This document shows positions 1-12,008 of a stretch of 64,000 bases of DNA, piece after piece. Source of the stretch: Chromera velia (taxonomy: Eukaryota > Sar > Chromeraceae); contig JAHBMJ010003272.1 of NCBI GenBank assembly GCA_018398765.1, positions 1 through 64,000 on the forward strand. The letters run 5' to 3'. The translations under genes were made by a program, and so were the position numbers. A model generated the notes under the pieces. It was not told the DNA's origin, ran no database searches, and worked only from the letters and a program-made list of their open reading frames with translations. Within the stretch, counting starts at the first letter, position 1; every line of letters begins with the position of its first letter.

Positions 1-484
1 AGACGGAGGGATCGACACGCTCACGGAATTCTACTGTGTGCGGCCCCGGAAAGCACTTGTGCATACGAATTTGTATTGGATGACTCTTCATGATTCGGAT
101 TGCCTAATGCGCATTCAGGAGCTTCGATCATCGTCCCGTCTCCGGACCGGTCTCCTTCTGCATGACAAAGCAGGCCTCTTTCAGCATCTTTCAGCGACTT
201 TGACTGATGAAGCCTGAGCTATATATATATTAATAAGGCGATCGTGAAGTGGAGATCATTCAGAGATACTTGCGTGTCAGTGTGCATAATCTGCCGGCCC
301 AATCTCAACCTGACCTATCTTGAAAAGGGGCTCATCAAGTCTTCAGCTGCCCAGTCGTTCGGCTGACCTTCAGAAGGCTCTCGAGTGCAGGGCAGAGGAT
401 TGAAGTGCTCTGCGGAAAAACGGGTGAAGATCATTCAGAAGCAGCCACGTCAAAACGCAACACCGCTTGAGGCCCGTCGACAGT
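1..484. other. Upstream region of the transporter gene, no gene seen
   Basis: No convincing reading frame is visible. A short tatatatata run lies near 221-230, and near-duplicate phrases around 256-270 and 427-440 (gatcattcag) hint at a small local repeat. Part of this interval could be the 5' untranslated region or an upstream exon of the transporter gene, but no splice evidence decides this. Confidence 0.3.
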
Positions 485-3400
485 ATGACGCGACCTGCAG
501 AACGGAGGTCCCCTGTATCATCGTCTCAACAAACCGTCTCTCCAGAGACTTATCTGCACTCCGGAAAGGGGATCACTCAGGAAGACCATGATGCAGATCT
601 AATCGTCTCCATTCACAACCACAGGCCTGGTCCCAGTCATACTCTCAAGACCCAAATGATCGTCAACGCCACATGCGCTCTTGATGGTGCAGATGCCCAA
701 CTTCTTCCCGCCACCTTTCGTGCTCTTGAGACACAACTGGGGATGCGCCCCTCCGACATGAGTTTGTTGTCTCTTGCCCAGTCGCTCTGCCAGTCTGCCT
801 CAAGTCCTGTGTGGGGCTTCTGTGCCGATAGGTTCTCCAGAAGGAAGTTTTTAGCCTTCGGATGTTTCTTGTGGGGAGGTGTCACCTGCCTTCTTGCTTT
901 TGTTTCCAGCTTTGGGCAGATGCTCGTCCTTCGAGCAGTGAACGGGATTGCCCTTGCGAGCGTCTCACCCATCTCTCAGTCGATCATTGCAGGCATGTTC
1001 GGAGGGAGTCAAAGGGGGCGGGCATTCGGGTCGGTCTTTCGCTCTTTGTTTCTCTCTTTTTTTGAATTCTTATTTTGACACACGCTTCCTGTGGGGGAAG
1101 GAAGAGGTAAACAGGAAAGTCACTCAAGTTCTTGGAAGGAAGCTTTGTGTTTGTGCAAAGACTGTACGCAAGCAGGGACTGACCTGCCTTCTTCTGCTTC
1201 TTCCTCTCCTTCCTTCGTCCCCTCGCTCCCTTTGTACGTGCATGTTTGTATGCCAGCGTGTGCGTGTGCGCGTGCGCGTGCGTGTGTGTGTCCTGTTGTC
1301 GGACGGTCGCTCTTGATTGGATGACGTGTGTCTGTCTGTAGGGGTGCAGATGGGTCCAATTCTTTACATGCGTGGGCGGGATGGCTGGAGGAGTTCTGAC
1401 GACCTCGCTGTCCGAGGTGAAGTTCTCTTTGTTGTTGGGGAGGACTGTTGAGGGGTGGCGCCTCGCCTTTTTCTTCGTCGGCATTTCGTCGTTCCTCCTT
1501 GGATTTATCGTCTGGCTGGGGGCTCGAGATGTGGATGGGGCAGGACGAAGAAGAAAAAGAAGATCAACGTCGTATGAGAGGGTGCCTTCGGATGCCGAAC
1601 CTGCGTTCCCTAGAGCTGATGTAGAGGAAATGGAGAACGCGACCCGAATGGAGGAGGGAGGGGTCGGAAGGAAAGAAGGAAAAACGGAGGCCAAAAACAT
1701 TGTGAATGAGGAACTGTCTCCGATGTCCTCCTCTTCTGCTGCTGCTGCTGCCAGTATCCAGATCACGGCATCATCCTCCCTTGGAGAGACGCGAGAGACT
1801 TTCCTTGAAGTTCCGCCCCGAGGTGGAGAAAAGTCTCAAACAGAAGAAGAAGGAGAAGAAATGGGTGCCTGTGAGGACACTACTTCGACTGTCCCCGACC
1901 GTTGTGTCTCCACTGGAGAATTTTGTATGTCGGGGACTCAACAAGGAAGAGACGCAGGCATAAGCTCCTCCCCAAGTGTCTCGCTGTCAGAGGAAGGAGA
2001 ACAACTGGCGTCTCCTTCTGCTGTAAGTGTGCGTGCTGCTGGGGATGGAGGAAGAAGGGGGGAGAGTCACAGTTCCAGCGGTTCCCCTTCCTCATGTATC
2101 GTCTCTTTCTGTCGTTTGTGCGCGGCCGAACTATCGTTTCTTTGCAGTTTGATGCGGACCCCCTCTTTCGCGTTCATCGTCCTTCAGGTCAGATTCTTCC
2201 TTCCCTCACACTACTGCTATTCGATACAATAGTACAGCACAGTTACTGCTACAAGGGGTGATGAAATACGCATGCAGAATGCTGTATGGGGTCTTTGGTG
2301 GAAGTCTTCAGCTTCCTTCACGTCAAGACGACAAGCAAGCCACAAAGAGAACAATAAATGAGGGCGGGGGAGTGGCTGAGTAACTGAGGGAGAAAGACAG
2401 CTAGGGAATGAGGGTTCTGAACTGGAGGGAGGGACGAAGTATCTCTCATCTATCTCGCCAGGGGCGTGGGGAGGAATTCAATTTGCATCTCTCCCTCTTC
2501 GCTTTCTTTCGTTCGATTCCTGTATCTTGCTTCTGTATGTGAGTTTGTGACAGGCCGTGCGGTATGTGTATGTCCGTGTGCTTTGTTTTCGTGAGTGCAT
2601 GCAGGGTGTTTTTGGTTCCGTTCCTTGGAACGCAATGGGGTTCCTGACTCTTTATATGCAGTACTGCGGGCTGAGCGATTTCCTCTCCTCCGTCGCGGCT
2701 TCGTGCGTCCTTGGAGCCGGTCAGCTGCTTGCAAGGCCGCGTGGCTGCATCTGCATGTTTAATGAAAGAGGGCCCTCCCTCCCTCCCTCCCTCCCTACGT
2801 TCTTTCTTTCTTCACTTACCTGTCCTCTTTTCATCCATTCTGGATCGTTCCTTTTCAGGCAGGAGAGAGGAGGAGGCATACTATTCATGTCACTAGGATC
2901 GCGTTGGGTTTGGAAAGAGGAGAGTGGATGTATGTCTGTGTGATGCGGGTCTCACACACGCATGATTTGCACAAGGTTGTTCGAAGTGTCAATATGTGTG
3001 TGGAAGGGGTCTGTGTGGAAATGAGTGCATTCGGTGTACATACAGAGATCACTTTCCGTCTTCATGCGAATAAGGGAGACAGAGAGATCGTAGACGGGAG
3101 GGGCAGCGGCCCCGGAGACGGCGTATGAATGAGAGATGCTGAGAACAACAAATCTGTTTCTTTCTTTGCACGCGTCTTTGTGGTCCCGTCGACCAGAAAA
3201 GATTCGTACAACTTTCGCTTGCATTCCCAATGTGAATTTTCACGAATTTCACTTCTGACAGACACTTCGCTGCATTGATCCGTCGACGCATGCATGCAGG
3301 TGCATTCGGAGGCATGATGGGCGGAATACTGGGCGATCTGCTTGAACGCCTGCTGGGCGATCACGGCCGGCCGTTGGTGGCTCAGCTGAGCGTGGCTCTG

Positions 3401-4914
3401 GGCATTCCTGTGACGGTGTCGATTTTGCATTTTGTGCCTCGGGAGGCTGAGAGTGCCCCTTTCTTTATCGGCCTGGTGCTGCTGCTTGGCTTCGTTGCTT
3501 CATGGTGTTCCCCCGGTAGGCCCCCTTTTTTTGTTTCTCTTTCTCTTCGTCTGAATTAATGTGTTTGCACGTGAATGCGCCTGCATGTGGGGTTGGGGGT
3601 GCAGAGGACCTCTTTGGGGCTTCGATTTGGCCGTATGCTTGTGCCTGTGCACCCCCTTTGTGTTTCCCTCCCCTCCCACCCATGTCATCCCTCCCAGTCC
3701 GACAAAGAAAGAAAGAAATCTTGGGCAGAGGAGAACTAGAGGGGGGGCGTCGCAGAGCGAGGGAGAGAGTGAGCAGGGTGGGAAAGGGCCGGGGTGAGAA
3801 AGCATCTGGGAAAACATGTATTAATAATTCGGCGAGGACGAAATAAGTCAGTGAATAAGGAACTAGATGCATGCAGCAAATGAGTGCGTGAATGAGTGTC
3901 CTGTGAGTGTTGTGAACTTTTGCAGGAACAAACCGGCCAATTCTATGTGAGATGACTACAGAGGACGTCCGTGCCCGTACCTTCTCCTGGCTTGTCGCTC
4001 TTGAAGGATCCTCAGCCGCCCTGTTCGGTGCCCCCCTCGTGGCTTTCTTCGCAGGTTTGCCCCTTGGTTTGTTTGAACAACTTTAGAGCAGCATCTTTGT
4101 GTTGTTTTTGGAGAGATTCTGTCTGAATATTCTCAATGGAGACAGGCAGGTAGATATGATGCCCTCTCCAGTTATTCCCCATTTCGGCATGCCTATCACT
4201 GTGCGAACGTAGGCAGGCAGGTGTGCAAGCAGTATACAGGCATGCTAGTCTCTAGATGGAAGTTTACTCAAATAAAATCACTCTTGCTTTGCCTCTCTCT
4301 CATATTGAACAAGCAAAGGAACATTTGATTAGAAGGGCAAAGTCTTAGCTCGGCATGGTGTTGTGTGCATGAATCCGAAATATGCTTCTGTGTGGGCGCC
4401 TGCAGAAAAGATCTTTGGTTACTCACCTTCCGACGCTAAGGTGTCAGAGATGGAGGAAGGCGCCCGCCTGGCGAATGCGGAAGCTCTTGCCCGGGCCCTC
4501 ACACTGATCATGGTGCTGCCTTGGACGATTTGTTTTCTGATTTACGGGGCCCTCCACATCACCTACCCAAGAGACAAGCGGAGAAACAACCTGAACCGAT
4601 ACAGAGACGTGGACGGGGACGACAGTTCGCACGGTGATGAGGAGGGAGAGAAAGGGAGAACGCTCTCATCATCAAACTATACACAGACAAACAAATCGCA
4701 TCTGCACCTGTCGCCCCCTCCCCCGAAACTTTCACCTCTACCCGGCACCGATGGCACAGAAACAGCAAAGGATGACCATGGTCATGCATTCCCGAGTTGT
4801 TCGACCTCCTTTTGTAGCGACAGCGCTTCGATAGGCAGATCCAGAAAAAGTCCAAAGGCAAAGAGAGGACAACACGTGAGCCCAAATCCTCGGCAGCTTT
4901 TTGATGTTCCATGA
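485..4914 (+). CDS. Major facilitator superfamily transporter, spinster-like, six exons
   Basis: Predicted multi-pass membrane transporter of the major facilitator superfamily; the substrate cannot be read from sequence. Exons that join in frame: 485-1029, 1350-2187, 2605-2719, 3300-3515, 3926-4054 and 4406-4914, giving 783 residues. Exon 1 carries the family's loop 2-3 signature (GFCADRFSRRKFLAFG) and RGRAFG; exon 2 continues with CVGGMAGGVLTTS and a helix ending LLGFIVWLGARDV. Exons 3-6 supply the second half, ending in a helix around LTLIMVLPWTICFLIYGALH and a hydrophilic tail. Roughly residues 228-425 are an acidic and serine-rich loop between the two helix bundles, unusually long for the family. 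The start is the first ATG in the open frame; the motif NATCALDGADAQLLPATFRALE, typical of the first helix region, begins about 60 residues later, so a later or upstream start is possible. All joins are GT-AG and phase-compatible. Confidence 0.82.
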
Positions 4915-5507
4915 CGTTCACGCTGAAAAGGGGAGGGGGGTAAAAATATATCAATCAACAGAGCAAACACAAAACAACATCAACAGCAAGACAACAGACG
5001 CCGTGACATGAATGGACAGACGTGTGTGCAATGCATCTTTGTGATCCCTTTCGCCTTTGTACCAACTGGACCAGCAATTGTCATTTGTAAAAACACACAC
5101 AGAAAGTTCGGGGAAAACGACGCAAGCTTCGATGCAGACGAACAAATCCAACAAGACCTGTATTATACGTATATACCCTGACGGTATACACGTAATGAAG
5201 TCTCAGACATGAATGAAATTGAATTATGTCAGAATTGAATAAACGATTTACCATATTTTATAGAAATATGGTGCTATTCAGTTTGAGACTATTTATGCTC
5301 TCATTGTTTTATTAATGGCTAAATTAATGGTTTAAGAAGTTCAATTCCAGCAAAATATAACAAATACAGTTTTTTTTTCGCATATCATGGTTCTCAGTTA
5401 AGCAACGGTGTTCTATTGACACCAGGTTTTACAACTTCAATGTGAATAAAAAAATTGATAACATTTTCTAAATTCATGGAACATTTAATAAAATATTTTC
5501 TTAATTT
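4915..5507. other. Downstream intergenic region, AT-rich from about 5150
   Basis: The 3' flank of the transporter gene. It turns AT-rich after about 5150 and contains a small hairpin near 5251-5273 (ccatatt ... aatatgg). No coding potential was found. It ends where the dispersed repeat copy A starts. Confidence 0.35.
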
Positions 5508-5967
5508 TGCTTTGTCCCTCCTGTCCAGCCGCCTTGTGGCGTCCAGACAGAAGGTAAAGCGAGGACAAGAACCTTAGGGAAACTCTAGAGAAGGAACGTG
5601 AGCAACACTCACTTGATCAGGTAACAGTTTACAGTAAGTTTAGCTCTAGAGCTATCTGGGATTCCAATCAGCTAGGTTCATTCTATTATTGCACAATCTC
5701 TACTTATGTTCCTCTCTGTTCCTCTCTCTCAGAGTCTCAGACTCCCGATCTATGACAAACAGACATCAGACTCAAACGATGCTATCCGTTGCTCGAGTGA
5801 CATATTGCTTGAATACGAAGGTCAAACTCGACTTCAACAACTTTGATCGACGCGCGCGATACGTACGAAGCAAAGCGTGGCGGTGGAATGTGGCGCGGCA
5901 CGCTGGCTCACTCAGTCACGGCGCATGCGAAGGCTCAAAGGGCGGTGCTACAGGGTAGGACTCCACA
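5508..5967 (+). repeat. Dispersed repeat, copy A (uninterrupted, about 460 bp)
   Basis: The segment from tgctttgtccctcctg to tacagggtaggactccaca reappears almost unchanged in two halves at 9077-9203 and 10808-11140. It starts with TG and ends with CA, as long terminal repeats do, but no target-site duplication is evident around this copy, and no retroelement proteins are nearby. A solo LTR or a non-autonomous element are both possible. It carries no credible open frame. Confidence 0.75.
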
Positions 5968-8244
5968 GATCCCCCCCGGCCACGAACAGGAAAATCGCGT
6001 CCCCACGATCAGTTAAACACATTCAAGTATACGTGGAAAGGGAAAAAAAGTGAGCAAAAGGAGCACAATCAACCAAACGTAATGCAAATTAACCCATGTA
6101 ACTAATAGAACACCTTCAAGGAGGTAGTCGAAAAAATCTAGACGCGAAAGCTGACAAGCAGAAAAGTTTCCTCCCATTGATGCAAGTCAATCAGATTAAC
6201 GTACGCAAAGGTACTATCACCACTGCCTCGCCGGCAACGCCAACCCGCCAGGTTTTTCCTCAAAAAGCCTGTTTTAGGGATGTCGGCTTGCCCGTGGCTT
6301 GCAAAAGCACACCATTTCTACTTGACGGCAGAGCCCGTCACTCGACGGCCGCAAGCTTCCCAATGCAAGCCTTAGGTCTTACGTTTCCACAGCTTTTCAT
6401 TAACCTTTCAGATCTCCGCGAAAGAAAGAATGAGACGGAAATGCTAGACAGAAAGAACAACAGAGAGAAAGACACAGTGAGGCACAGTCAGCCCCACGCG
6501 GTCACATGCACGTTTGCATCTTCATGCCGCTGCATATGCTCGTAGCCGTTTACTTTACTTTTTTTTTTTTTTCATCTCTCTCTCTTTCTCAGACCGGCTT
6601 GTTGGAAGGAGGCGGGCGACAGAGAGAATAGTACGCCTGCAAGCAATCCCCTTCCAGCTCTCTTAATTCTCTGAATGCAAGTAGACGGGCAAACGGAGGT
6701 ACGCACAAAATGTGAAGAGACGGAGAAACCAGAGGGCGGCAGCAGAAAGCCCCACACACATATATTCACACACATATATTCACATCTCTTCCTCCTTTCT
6801 CTTCTATCTCACTTCCTTCCCGAAGACTGCATGTGCGTCTTCACCTGTTGTCAACAACACTGTAGATCGACCGAATACACAAGATTTAGAACAGACATCA
6901 ACGAATAAATAGTACTCGGTCAGACCTATCGGAGGGAGATGCCTGGCGGCATACCGTCTGGCTCCATGCAGATGCTTGCGCAGAGACGGCTAGCTCCACC
7001 AAGGCTCCCATCAACTCCTGTGCTGCAAGGGGGAGAGGCGATACCTAGAGACCCCAAAGGGCTTCCAAAGTACCGACATCCCCCTGCAGGGAGAAGATAC
7101 AGAAGGGATAAAGAGATATGTACGGGCTATCCCCTCACTTTTTTTCTTTTTTTCTTTCTCGTTCAATAGACATCTCTTTCAAGATTTCTTCTCTCTTTGT
7201 TCCTCCTCTACTCATTTTTTCTCCACCTTTTCTAGTCTTTTTTTATCAAAGAAAGAAACCAGAGATAACCTGAAACGTTTTAAAGCAGCAGAAAGAAACG
7301 AGAAAGAGACAACGAATGAAGGCGCCCCCTCGTGCGCTCGTGCTCTCAGCCACATGAGGGGTCTAACTCCCAAGCCACATGCAAAACAAAGCCAAGAGAA
7401 GCCACGAGCGAAGAAAGGTCACTCTTCAAGAAGTTCTGAATGCGCAGCACATGCGGCGCTCGGCTTGTTGTTCTCGCAGTCTGCCTCTTTGACGCTCAGC
7501 CTTGCAATGCTCACTCCCCCCCCAAGTTCAGTGCAGGGGCACAAGGGCGGTCACAGGCAGTTGCGGGCACGCGCAGGCATATTAAGCACATGGCGGCGAT
7601 AATCAGGCAGTCCTCTGCCCTTTTCATACGTAGCTGACGTAGGGATAGGCAATCGACATCGAGTTCTCGTTGACAGAAGGACTTGACGGTCTTGTTGAGC
7701 ACAAACACACTCCGCGCGCATCAGTAGCTGCATAAAGGGAGGGAGGGAAGGGACCGGACACATTGTAGACTGCCCTGCTGGTCTCTTTTTATCTCGTCTC
7801 TTTTTTCTGTCTCGTTTCATCCCCTTGCTGCTCCTTTTGACACATAAACTCTCAACTCCGGACAAAAGACACTCCAGTCACACTCACTGACAGTCGCTAG
7901 TACTTCGTATGCTCTCGGCCAGCCTCGATTCGATTCGCCCCCCCACCCCGAAGCAACCCCCCTCTCCCCCTCTTTCCCCCCCTTTTTCCCTCCCCTTCCC
8001 TTCCCCTTTATCCCCCACTTTCACCTCCTCTTCCCCCTTCCCCCCCTTTCTCCCACGACCCCCTCTTGCCCTTCCCGGTTAGTTGAAAATGTGCCGGCGC
8101 CGGCGAGAGACGAGGCGGCAGCTGCCGTGTGCTCTACTCTGTCTCTCGGTAGGTCTGCCGCGACCCTTCTGCCTCTTTTACCGTCGAGGGCAGGCTCGAT
8201 ATCATTTTGTACCCTTTCCTTACTTCCCCTCCTTCCTACTCCAG
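5968..8244. other. Gene-poor region with pyrimidine-rich tracts
   Basis: No gene can be supported. Polypyrimidine stretches occur at about 6551-6590 and 7138-7225, and a very C-rich tract at about 7928-8066. A short open stretch from ATG 6939 to about 7120 (MPGGIPSGSMQMLAQRR...) followed by a possible GTACGG donor looks somewhat protein-like, but no partner exon could be joined with confidence. Confidence 0.3.
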
Positions 8245-8319
8245 GCTTGCCATATTACGTCCCGGAGCAGAAGGCCTTCTCCGGCTGGCACACCGGCCGT
8301 CACTGCGTTGGTCCATATG
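8245..8319 (+). CDS. Possible isolated 25-codon exon, unrecognised
   Basis: Bounded by a good acceptor (polypyrimidine then ccag) and a good donor (gtacgc), with phase-1 ends. It reads LPYYVPEQKAFSGWHTGRHC followed by VGPYG, which looks protein-like. No flanking exons could be joined with confidence, although an open frame immediately upstream from about 8091 with a GTAGGT donor near 8151 might be one. Function unknown; it could be a chance open stretch. Confidence 0.25.
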
Positions 8320-8694
8320 GTACGCCACCACCTGTCCCTTCTGTCTGTTTAACATGCATGCAAAGTCTCACGCACTCGATCGAACGGCCACTCATTGAAC
8401 GATCCGCACAACACCCAGACAGCCAGAAGCGACAAACTCTCTCTTTGAAAAAAATGGCAGCATTGCAGACATATGGAGAGACAAAGGGCGTCTTCTTGTA
8501 TTTGGACGCTGCCAAAGGACTAGTTCAGGCAGACCTAGACACGCTGGAGGTGTTTGCAGGCCACGAAGGTGGTCAGCCTCAGTGTGACACGCAGACAAGC
8601 AAGCAACCAACAACAAAGACAAGTGAAGGTGATCAGCCGACTCTCGTCCGGAAGACGGAGACAATTACAGAATCAAAAGGCATAAGAAAAGTAC

Positions 8695-9071
8695 TCGACT
8701 GGCCGTTTGGATTGCGATCTGCTCGTAGGCAGCATTCTCAATGAAATCAGGCTCTTCAAAGTCCCGAGCAACACCAAGCAACGTCTCTACAATCGGCTTC
8801 AACGCCCTCCAACAATCTTCAGATTCTCCATGCAACTGGCTAGCCAACCGGGGATAAAGGCAAAGCTCAGGATCGGACTCGAAGCGGATCTCCGAAAGAG
8901 GGCTCCAGGCAGCTTGGGACGCAAGGGGACACTAAATTCTCCCACTCACGGTCTTTGCTTGACCGTGCCCGTATCGTTGCAATCAGCTTTCAACTGTTGC
9001 GTAAGCAGACAGATCTGATCTCCATCACAAAAGGTACACGAGAGTCGACACTCATCGAGCTGGGCGTTCAT
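8695..9071 (-). CDS. Candidate two-exon gene fragment beside a repeat, unrecognised
   Basis: On the minus strand, 9071-8950 begins with ATG, reads MNAQLDECRLSCTFCDGDQI and ends at a consensus donor (gtgagt). It joins in frame, phase 2, to 8839-8695 (QLHGESEDCWRALKPIVETL, then an acidic helix-like segment) and ends at a possible gtactt donor. About 89 codons result, with no terminal stop exon identified. The ATG lies six bases from the edge of the dispersed repeat copy B, so this may be a gene cut off by that insertion or one using the repeat as its leader. Not recognised as any family. Confidence 0.33.
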
Positions 9072-9203
9072 CACAATGCTTTGTCCCTCCTGTCCAGCCG
9101 CCTTGTGGCGTCCAGACAGAAGGTAAAGCAAGGACAAGAACCTTAGGGAAACTCTAGAGAAGGAACGTGAGCAACACTCACTTGATCAGGTAACAGTTTA
9201 CAG

Positions 9204-10799
9204 GCTCCAGCGTTGCCGATTTTTTTAGCGGTAGACAAACTTCATTATCGGTAACCGGTAATTACCGGCAGAGTTTGCTGGCAGTTGGCAAAGACTTGGC
9301 AGAATTCTAACAGTCACTAACATTTTTCAATAACCTAAGTCCTAGGTTATAGGTCAATCAATCAATCACTTAAGGCTAGACTTAAGGTCAATTCAAAAAG
9401 TCAATGCGTCATCTGTAGGGACAGCTCTAAGGACAGCTATGCGGCCAGTATACTTAAAGATGACGCAAGTCGAAGCGATGGGGCCCGTCTTACACTTGGC
9501 GCCCAAAGACAGAGAACCACTGGCCACAATGACCACAGCTGGCCCAGACAGATGCACCCGTGCGATTCCAAGAACGGAAAGAGTCCGCCTTAAAGTTTGG
9601 GCGGTCTTCCCAATCCAGTGCTCCAGCCTCTAAAGAAAGACCCACCGCTAAAAGCTGATGTCTGAGGCCTCGACGAAGAGGATGATGCCCTTTCCCTTCA
9701 GCCTGAGGGCAAGAACGAGGAGGAGGAAGAGGGAGAGAGGGTGAGGAGGCAGAGCAGGAGAGGGAAGAGAGTCACTGTGGGGAGGAAGAGGAGGAAGAGG
9801 GGGAAGGGGGTGAGGAGGAAGAGGAAGAGAAGGAGGAGGGAGAGCCTGAAGAGGGTGAAGGAGAGGAGTCTGAGGAAGAGAGCGAGGAAGAAGAGGAGGA
9901 GAGGGGAGGGGATGAGGAGGAAGAGGTAGGAGACGATGTCAAGGCAAACGGGGGGGGCAGAGTTACTGTAGAGGAAGAGGTGCAGGTACAAGAAGAGGAG
10001 GCGGGGGAAGAAAGGCCCAAAGACCTGCCACCTTCAAAGAGAAGAGGGAAAAAAAGAGGGAGACGCAGCATAAAAGAAGAAGGCTCTCCAAAAAGAGCTG
10101 TGATTTGTGTTCTCCCCCCTTCTGCCCCAGCCTCTGCTAGTGTTCGGTCCCCTCAAGCGCCGGTCGCTCCGGCTTCTTTTTACAGCCGCGGTGCAGCAGC
10201 CACATCCGCCCCTTCCTCTTTCCGTCCGAGACCATCCAGCCCTAGACCTAGCCGCACTGACCTAGCCGCACTATGGGGGGAGCTTGAGGAAGCAATGTTC
10301 TTCTTGCTCCTCCCCCCTCAGTAAACCAGGCAAAGGCTGCACAAGTACAGAGCCGCAGGCTTACTATCTCCTTATTTTTCAGAAAGAAGTAGACTTTTTC
10401 CGTCTTTTACTTTAATCGCTCTCTAATGATGGTTAAAGCCTGATATACAGAGAAGCAGAACAGTGAGAGATGAAGCAAAGTTAAAAAAGAGAGTAGTTGT
10501 TGGACAGACGCTGTCATAGAGCTGTTAGAACTTTTTGCTACTTATAGGGGTGAACCAATTAAAAATTTATATTTTTTAAATATCTTTTTAATTTTTTTTT
10601 ATGTGTGAATAGGCTTTTCAAATGCCAATAAACACTTAAAAACATGTTTTTGAAGGTTGGCACCGCAGGCGAATTTTTTTTTTTTGATCCTAATTTTTAT
10701 CATTTTTTTTGTCGGTAAAAGGAAGGCAGACTGAGACCATTACCAGTTACCAGCAATTACCGGTAGACTAGACCTGTTACCAACCAGAAAAGCAACCTT
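9204..10799 (+). mobile_element. Insertion inside repeat copy B, hAT-like terminal features
   Basis: The inserted DNA is flanked by an 8-bp direct repeat (gtttacag), the duplication length typical of hAT superfamily transposons. Its ends are imperfectly inverted: the left has cagcgttgcc close to the end, and the right, reverse complemented, starts aaggttgct. Both subterminal regions carry ggtaattaccgg-type palindromes (about 9251-9270 and 10753-10768). No transposase was recognised, so if it is mobile it would be non-autonomous. A clean copy A at 5508 serves as the empty-site reference. Confidence 0.5.
9707..10324 (+). CDS. Acidic low-complexity open frame within the insertion
   Basis: The frame stays open for about 205 codons to a TAA. 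The first half is almost entirely Glu, Gly and Arg/Lys (gag/gaa/agg repeats), followed by a basic stretch (KRRGKKRGRRS) and a Ser/Pro/Ala-rich tail ending LAALWGELEEAMFFLLLPPQ. No ATG precedes the acidic stretch; the first is at 10266. It could be a captured exon, a transposon-encoded fragment or merely a purine-rich repeat that happens to be open. No family recognised. Confidence 0.25.
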   Translation, partial: GQERGGGRGREGEEAEQEREESHCGEEEEEEGEGGEEEEEEKEEGEPEEGEGEESEEESEEEEEERGGDEEEEVGDDVKANGGGRVTVEEEVQVQEEEAGEERPKDLPPSKRRGKKRGRRSIKEEGSPKRAVICVLPPSAPASASVRSPQAPVAPASFYSRGAAATSAPSSFRPRPSSPRPSRTDLAALWGELEEAMFFLLLPPQ

Positions 10800-11140
10800 G
10801 TTTACAGCAGGTTTAGCTCTAGAGCTATCTGGGATTCCAATCAACTAGGTTCATTCTATCATTGCACAATCTCTACTTATGCTCCTCTCTGTTCCTCTCT
10901 CTCAGAGTCTCAGACTCCCAATCTAGGACAAACAAACATCAGACTCAAACGATGCTATCCGTTGCTTGAGTGACATATTGCTTGAATACAAAGGTCAGAC
11001 TCGACTTCAACAACTTTGATCAATGCGCACAATACGTACGAAGCAAAGCATGGCGGCGGAATGTGGCGCGGGACGCTGGCTCACTCAGTCACGGCGCATA
11101 CGAAGGCTCAAAGGGCGGTGCTACAGGGTAGGACTCCACA

Positions 11141-12008
11141 ATTTTCCTAAAATTTTTTAGCTGGTTTTTTTCTGCTAGGATAAGATAAGATCTAAGATAG
11201 GATTGAATCCGATCGATAGAATCAGACTTTATTTTCCGGGAATCCCCGTAGTCCACTGCCAGATTTGGTGCCCGATATTGGCTTGCACTGCTAATTTTTT
11301 TTATATTATATTTAACTTTTAAGTTTAAAGATGTCATTTTTAGGTAGATCATACCATAGATGTCATTTGACTAGCCATTTCTTAGAATTCATTGTTCATT
11401 CAATCAAACTGAACAAAACTTTATGCTAGCAGGCTTTTAGAAAAAAACATACCAAAAAATAGGGTAGATGTAAAGCGATTCCATCTACTTAGGTTTGCAG
11501 TATATTATTGTGACGGGTTTTAAGTTTTAGCCTTGAGAGATCATAAAAAAGACTGAAGCAGATCGAAGTAACTGCGAAGCACGTACATTGGTGTGTTTTT
11601 TCATCAAAAGACAGGGACTTGGAAGGTGGAAAACAGCGGGAGAGTACGGGCATCTGCAGAGTCGATGATACCTCTTCCCCGATCGCGAGGGGACCAGGCG
11701 AGGCTAGGCAAGGCAAGGGAAAGGGATCAAGGGACAGTGGTGAATAAGAGAGAAGGGGAAACAACGTGGATAGAGATGTTGACGGAATGCGCCTTTTTCC
11801 TCTTTCTATCGTGCACTCTTGCACTTCCCCATGTTTTCTCCTCTCTTTTCGTAGCGCTCCGTTACGGTGTCTCTCATACACGTTGTGTGTCTACGGCAAC
11901 GGCAGGTCTGGCCTCCAACAGCAAGTACACCCCCCTCTAGTCACTGTAATCAGACACTTTTCCTCTCTCTCCCTTTCCGTCTGCCCCTTCCTCCCTTCTT
12001 CGCTCCCT
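11141..12008. other. Intergenic, AT-rich then mixed, no gene seen
   Basis: AT-rich DNA (about 11140-11520) passes into ordinary composition. Several overlapping open stretches on both strands have no splice context or protein-like composition. The MORN gene's likely stop codon is at 12011-12009. Confidence 0.3.

Larger units (their letters stand above)
9077..11140 (+). mobile_element. Dispersed repeat copy B split by a 1.6 kb insertion
   Basis: The first 127 bases match copy A up to gtttacag. The match resumes at about 10810 (tttagctctagagctatctg) and runs to ctccaca at 11140, so together the two flanks reproduce copy A. The 1.6 kb between them is additional DNA flanked by gtttacag at 9196-9203 and 10800-10807. 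The outer boundaries are where similarity to copy A stops. The sequence acaat occurs just outside both ends of this copy and may be its own target duplication, but this is weak. Confidence 0.7.

Noticed and set aside
984-1766. Long minus-strand frame opposite the transporter gene
   Set aside because: The plus strand has transporter motifs and spliced frame continuity; the minus frame is low complexity with a THTHAHAH repeat.
9698-10071. Leu/Phe/Ser-rich minus-strand frames
   Set aside because: Complement of a GAG/GGA-rich tract; low complexity only.
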